Source: Candidatus Phycorickettsia trachydisci
GTDB taxonomy: Bacteria > Pseudomonadota > Alphaproteobacteria > Rickettsiales > Rickettsiaceae
Assembly: GCA_945875085.1 (NCBI GenBank)
Contig: CAMCJU010000031.1
Location: 1 to 8,163, forward strand
DNA length: 8,163 nucleotides
Direction: 5' to 3'
Made by a program: the position numbers and the translations under genes. This document shows positions 5,652 to 8,163 of this stretch, in pieces. A model generated the notes under the pieces. It searched no databases, was not told the origin of the DNA, and saw only the letters and a program-made list of their open reading frames with translations. The first letter of the stretch is position 1, and every line of letters starts with the position of its first letter.

Positions 5652-6755
5652 ATGAGATATTTTTGGCAACTGTTTTTGTTGATACCTTTAAGTTGCAGTC
5701 TGTGCGCATATTCTATGTCGCGAATTAAGGATATAGCATCATTTCAAGGGGTTAGAGAAAACATATTGATAGGTTATGGATTGGTTGTGGGTCTTGGCGG
5801 CACCGGCGACAACTTAAAAAATTCCAACATTACTGAAAAGATGTTGGTAGATTTGCTGGAAAAGCATGGTACTAATATTTTTGGGGCAGACCTTAAGACC
5901 CGCAACATTGCGGCAGTTACGGTAACTGCGATCTTGCCACCATTTGCGCGCCAAGGCTCAAAAATTAACATCAGGGTTAGCGCCATTGGTGATGCAAAAA
6001 GCTTAAAGGGCGGCTCTTTGCTTCCTGTGGAGTTAATAGCAGCTGATGGCAAGGCCTATGCGGTAGCGCAAGGCTTAATTAGTGTTCCTGAATTTAGTCC
6101 AGTTTCAGATGATGTGAAAAATAGAACAAACAGCATAACAACAAATGCTATAGTTCAAGGTGGAGCGATAATTGAGCGCGAAATACAGTTTAATTACGAA
6201 GATTTGCAAGAGATAAAATTGGGACTATATAACCCAGACGCTAGTACTGCAAGTAAAATTGCTCAAGTGATCAACGATTATACCGACAATCAAACTGCTA
6301 AAGCTATCGATCCAGGTACAGTAGTGATGCAAATACCTAGCTACCGAAAAAACGACATGGTTGATTTTATTGCGGAAGTTGAAAAACTGCAAATAAATCC
6401 TGACTACAAAGCTAAGATAGTTGTTAATGAGGCAACTGGTACCATCGTGATGGGTAATAACGTTGTTATTAGGCCTGTTGCTATTGCGCAAGGCAATATT
6501 TTGATTAACATCGGGCAGGATAAGGCGCAATATATTGATAATTTGCCATTTAAGGCGCCTGCAAAACAGGAAAGGATGCAGGCTGCATTAAATAAAGTAA
6601 GAGGTGATGGCATCAGTCATCTTGATAAAGGAACTTCCTTAAATGAACTTGTTGCTGGGCTCAATAAATTAAAAGTATATCCTAGGGATATTATTGATAT
6701 TTTGCGCAGTATTAAGGCCGCTGGCGCTATGGATGCTGAGATAGAGGTACATTAA
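5652..6755 (+). CDS. flgI: Flagellar P-ring protein FlgI
   Basis: FlgI forms the periplasmic P-ring, the bushing around the flagellar rod in the peptidoglycan layer. The 367 residues match the family length. A signal peptide covers about 1-21, with apolar core LFLLIPL and likely cleavage after AYS; its two cysteines do not form a lipobox. The mature protein opens SRIKDIASFQGVRENILIGYG (23-43), followed by VVGLGGTGDN (45-54), SLLPVELIAADGKAYAVAQG (122-141), GGAIIEREI (170-178), VVNEATGTIVMGNNVVIRPVAIA (257-279, read as a block) and the C-terminal GTSLNELVAGLN and IKAAGAMDAEIEV, all strong FlgI signatures. No cysteine occurs in the mature part. It leads a compact plus-strand flagellar cluster; the next ATG is 3 bases after its stop. 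flgH and flgA are not in the window. A P-ring implies a diderm flagellum crossing peptidoglycan, informative for a suspected endosymbiont. Confidence 0.97.
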   Translation: MRYFWQLFLLIPLSCSLCAYSMSRIKDIASFQGVRENILIGYGLVVGLGGTGDNLKNSNITEKMLVDLLEKHGTNIFGADLKTRNIAAVTVTAILPPFARQGSKINIRVSAIGDAKSLKGGSLLPVELIAADGKAYAVAQGLISVPEFSPVSDDVKNRTNSITTNAIVQGGAIIEREIQFNYEDLQEIKLGLYNPDASTASKIAQVINDYTDNQTAKAIDPGTVVMQIPSYRKNDMVDFIAEVEKLQINPDYKAKIVVNEATGTIVMGNNVVIRPVAIAQGNILINIGQDKAQYIDNLPFKAPAKQERMQAALNKVRGDGISHLDKGTSLNELVAGLNKLKVYPRDIIDILRSIKAAGAMDAEIEVH

Positions 6756-6758
6756 GAT

Positions 6759-7247
6759 ATGACAGCTCCGATAAATTTATCAGGCTTTGCAAGAGATGCT
6801 TCTAGAGTCAGTTTGCCAAATACCAGTTTGCCAAATAATAGACCCTTGGATTTAACAAAGGAAAATAAGGTCAGCAATTCTTTTAAAGCCGCGCTAGACA
6901 AGGCCAGTAAAATTCCAGGAAAAGCGATTCCAGGAAAAAAAGATCGAAATGTTGGCACGAAAATTGCTTCTAATAATATTAATAGCCAAACTCAAGGCCA
7001 GATACAAACAGATTATCAAGGGGATAATCATCGGCGCGATGTAGGCAATCCTGCAAGGCGCGATGTAGGCAATCCTGCCAAAGGCACCCCTAAAAGCCAT
7101 ATGATGAAGAATATTTGGGCGGAAGGATTAGCAGCCAATGATTATAGTATTGCTGATGAGAAAGATGGTCTAGATGACTCGTTTTTTAATAGGCAGCAAC
7201 AAATTGAATTGTTAAAGCGGGGTTTGGAAAATATAAGTTTTGATTGA
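6759..7247 (+). CDS. Unrecognised low-complexity protein in the flagellar operon, 162 aa
   Basis: I do not recognise this protein. It follows flgI after 3 bases and precedes a FlgN-like gene, a slot that in several alphaproteobacteria holds the rod-binding FlgJ N-terminal domain (CheL type); the FE..F..QM-like pattern of that domain is not visible. Residues 1-115 are polar and probably disordered, with three in-frame tandem peptide duplications: SLPNT/SLPNN (18-27), IPGKA/IPGKK (52-61) and RRDVGNPA twice (92-107). The ordered part is C-terminal: HMMKNIWAEGLAANDYSIAD (114-133), then a helix RQQQIELLKRGLENI (145-159). There is no signal peptide or membrane span. A possible Shine-Dalgarno, GAGG at 6744-6747, is 11 bases before the ATG. 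Position suggests a flagellar assembly or regulatory role. A much degraded rod-binding protein or a FlgM-like anti-sigma factor are weak alternatives. Confidence 0.75.
   Translation: MTAPINLSGFARDASRVSLPNTSLPNNRPLDLTKENKVSNSFKAALDKASKIPGKAIPGKKDRNVGTKIASNNINSQTQGQIQTDYQGDNHRRDVGNPARRDVGNPAKGTPKSHMMKNIWAEGLAANDYSIADEKDGLDDSFFNRQQQIELLKRGLENISFD
6809..6838 (+). repeat. 15-bp tandem duplication (14 of 15 matching)
   Basis: CAGTTTGCCAAATA is repeated at 6809 and 6824 with period 15. It is in frame and gives the peptide duplication SLPNT/SLPNN. Confidence 0.85.
6912..6941 (+). repeat. 15-bp tandem duplication, diverged at its 3' end
   Basis: ATTCCAGGAAAA starts at 6912 and again at 6927, period 15, in frame, giving IPGKA/IPGKK. 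The last bases of the second copy have become an A run. Confidence 0.8.
7033..7080 (+). repeat. 24-bp tandem duplication (23 of 24 matching)
   Basis: A 24-base unit beginning GGCGCGATGTAGGC is repeated at 7033-7056 and 7057-7080 with one difference near the end. It keeps the frame and encodes two copies of RRDVGNPA. Near identity suggests it is the youngest coding duplication here. Confidence 0.9.
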
Positions 7248-7276
7248 TATCAGATAATAAACCATAATAATAGGTC

Positions 7277-7774
7277 ATGATAACAAACGCAGCAATTCGT
7301 AAAGAGATAAAAGAGGAAAAAGAAAAAATTTCCTTAATGAAGCAAGAGGATGCGCTTAAATATCTGAAAGTTTTGATCAAGCAGGCGTCAAAAATTCTTA
7401 ATCAAGAAAATAATTTGCTTAGAAAGAAAAAATACGCGCAAATCAAAGAAGATACCGCCTGGCAAAAGTTGAAGCTTATTGATGTTATGCTTTATTGTTC
7501 GGAATCTTTTTCAAAGTTTAAGGATGCGGGATCTTTAAAAGATGAGCTAAATATTATCAATAAAGATTTTGCATCGATGATGACAATTTTTCAGGAAAAT
7601 AAGAGGCATATAATGCGCGTAGTTAGTTTGCAGAAAATAGCATTCGACCTTCACAGCCAGTCGTCAAGTTTTGATATGACAAGTACTTTTGGTTATGACG
7701 ATAGTTCCAGACATGTAGCTTCTAAGAATCTTGTAAAATATTCAAAGCCTATTAATACTAATCAATACATATAG
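7277..7774 (+). CDS. FlgN-like flagellar export chaperone (FlbY type)
   Basis: FlgN-type chaperones hold the hook-filament junction proteins FlgK and FlgL in the cytoplasm before type III export. This 165-residue protein is almost all helical: a charged helix (7-25), then ALKYLKVLIKQASKILNQENN (26-46) and LLRKKKYAQI, which resembles the 'L..ENALL...r' opening of alphaproteobacterial FlgN proteins. A long helix around 90-125 (ENKRHIMRVVSLQKIAF) resembles the family's second helix, where an Asn precedes the residues that end in the client-binding region. A short Ser-rich stretch containing FGYDDS (138-143) recalls the YG motif near the end of these proteins. Position supports the call: it lies 29 bases after the low-complexity gene and 8 bases before flgK. 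FlgN proteins are poorly conserved, so function rests largely on pattern and context. No good Shine-Dalgarno; AGG sits too close to the ATG. Confidence 0.72.
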   Translation: MITNAAIRKEIKEEKEKISLMKQEDALKYLKVLIKQASKILNQENNLLRKKKYAQIKEDTAWQKLKLIDVMLYCSESFSKFKDAGSLKDELNIINKDFASMMTIFQENKRHIMRVVSLQKIAFDLHSQSSSFDMTSTFGYDDSSRHVASKNLVKYSKPINTNQYI

Positions 7775-7782
7775 TAAAAATT

Positions 7783-8163
7783 ATGCCCCTCATGCCCAAC
7801 ACAATAGATTTAAATAATACGTCAGTTCTTACGACGAAAAATGACGAGAAGGTAAAGGTTGCAGGCCAGAATCTTGTCAATACAAGAAATCCAGATTACA
7901 CAAGAAAAGAGGTCGATAGCGATGGTATAATTGTAAGAAGCAATCAAGACTATCAGGTATTTTTAAAACGTTTTGCAGCGGCAAGCGACTACTTTGGGCC
8001 TGCCGTTGCTGAGGATGTGCTTAAGAGCCTTGATGGATTATTTAATCCGATTAAAGATACTTCTTTAAGCTTGTTGCAAACCAGCTTTGAAGCTACTTTG
8101 CAGTCTTTAGTCCAGCAACCTACATCAGATACTTGTAAAAATCAGGCTTTTGATGCGCTGAAT
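7783..8163 (+). CDS. flgK: Flagellar hook-filament junction protein FlgK (HAP1), 5' part, cut by the window edge
   Basis: FlgK joins the hook to the filament. The frame is open for 127 codons to the last base, so the gene continues outside the window. VKVAGQNLVNTRNPDYTRKE (24-43) corresponds to the family's 'v.s.NIANanTPGYsRq' motif, and the next segments fit FlgK: GIIVRSNQDYQVFLKRFAAA (48-67), then DVLKSLDGLFNP (78-89) matching 'e..l..le..f', and SFEATLQSLVQQPTSDTCKN (101-120) matching 'f..al..la..P.s...R'. The D0 part is eroded: the usual ALSGL segment is missing, and the Gly of PGY is Asp. Two in-frame starts exist, at 7783 and 7792; the first is used, and neither has a clear Shine-Dalgarno. 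It follows the FlgN-like gene by 8 bases. Confidence 0.85.
   Translation, partial: MPLMPNTIDLNNTSVLTTKNDEKVKVAGQNLVNTRNPDYTRKEVDSDGIIVRSNQDYQVFLKRFAAASDYFGPAVAEDVLKSLDGLFNPIKDTSLSLLQTSFEATLQSLVQQPTSDTCKNQAFDALN

Noticed and set aside
5652..5714. Lipoprotein signal in FlgI, from cysteines at 15 and 18.
   Set aside because: Residues before either cysteine do not fit a lipobox, and FlgI is a soluble periplasmic protein in other bacteria.
6759..7247. FlgM-like anti-sigma factor, from the disordered N terminus and helix RQQQIELLKRGLEN.
   Set aside because: The resemblance is a single helix pattern, and the second C-terminal helix of FlgM is missing.
5774..7380. Minus-strand open frames of 64-101 residues opposite flgI and the following genes, plus short frames opposite the reductase and CtrA-like gene.
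   Set aside because: They lie antisense to well-supported genes, show no family features, and are expected by chance.

Overview
The window reads as a low-G+C alphaproteobacterial chromosome segment, most likely from a flagellated member of the Rickettsiales or a similar host-associated lineage. The reasons are an AT-rich sequence, a CtrA-type cell-cycle response regulator, a thioredoxin-reductase-like ferredoxin/flavodoxin NADP reductase, a system I cytochrome c maturation pair (ccmD-ccmE), and a flagellar block whose proteins are recognisable but divergent. The lineage is inferred from protein resemblance recalled from memory; no search was run.

Minus-strand block A (3470 down to 55): a CtrA-like regulator, then a type-2 ferredoxin-NADP reductase 18 bases later, then folD overlapping the reductase by 8 bases from a GTG start, then an unrecognised 234-residue protein. 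The spacing suggests one transcript that joins a cell-cycle-type regulator to NADPH and one-carbon metabolism. Upstream of the regulator lies a roughly 0.6-kb, very AT-rich stretch (3471-4082) with no gene but several TTAA(C) half-sites.

Minus-strand block B (4597 down to 4083): a 35-residue ccmD and ccmE share a 4-base GTGA overlap. CcmE keeps the haem-binding histidine. Only 34 bases separate ccmD from the divergent plus-strand quinone oxidoreductase-like gene (4632-5600). That protein keeps the family fold signatures but has lost the glycines of its nucleotide-binding loop.

Plus-strand block C (5652 to the right edge): flgI (P-ring), an unrecognised low-complexity protein in the position often held by a rod-binding gene, a FlgN-like chaperone, and the 5' part of flgK cut off by the window edge. 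The tight packing indicates an operon for the P-ring and the hook-filament junction. The unrecognised protein carries three separate in-frame tandem duplications, and a fourth tandem duplication lies just upstream of flgI, so this stretch appears prone to slippage. No tRNA, rRNA, CRISPR array, insertion sequence or prophage gene was seen.
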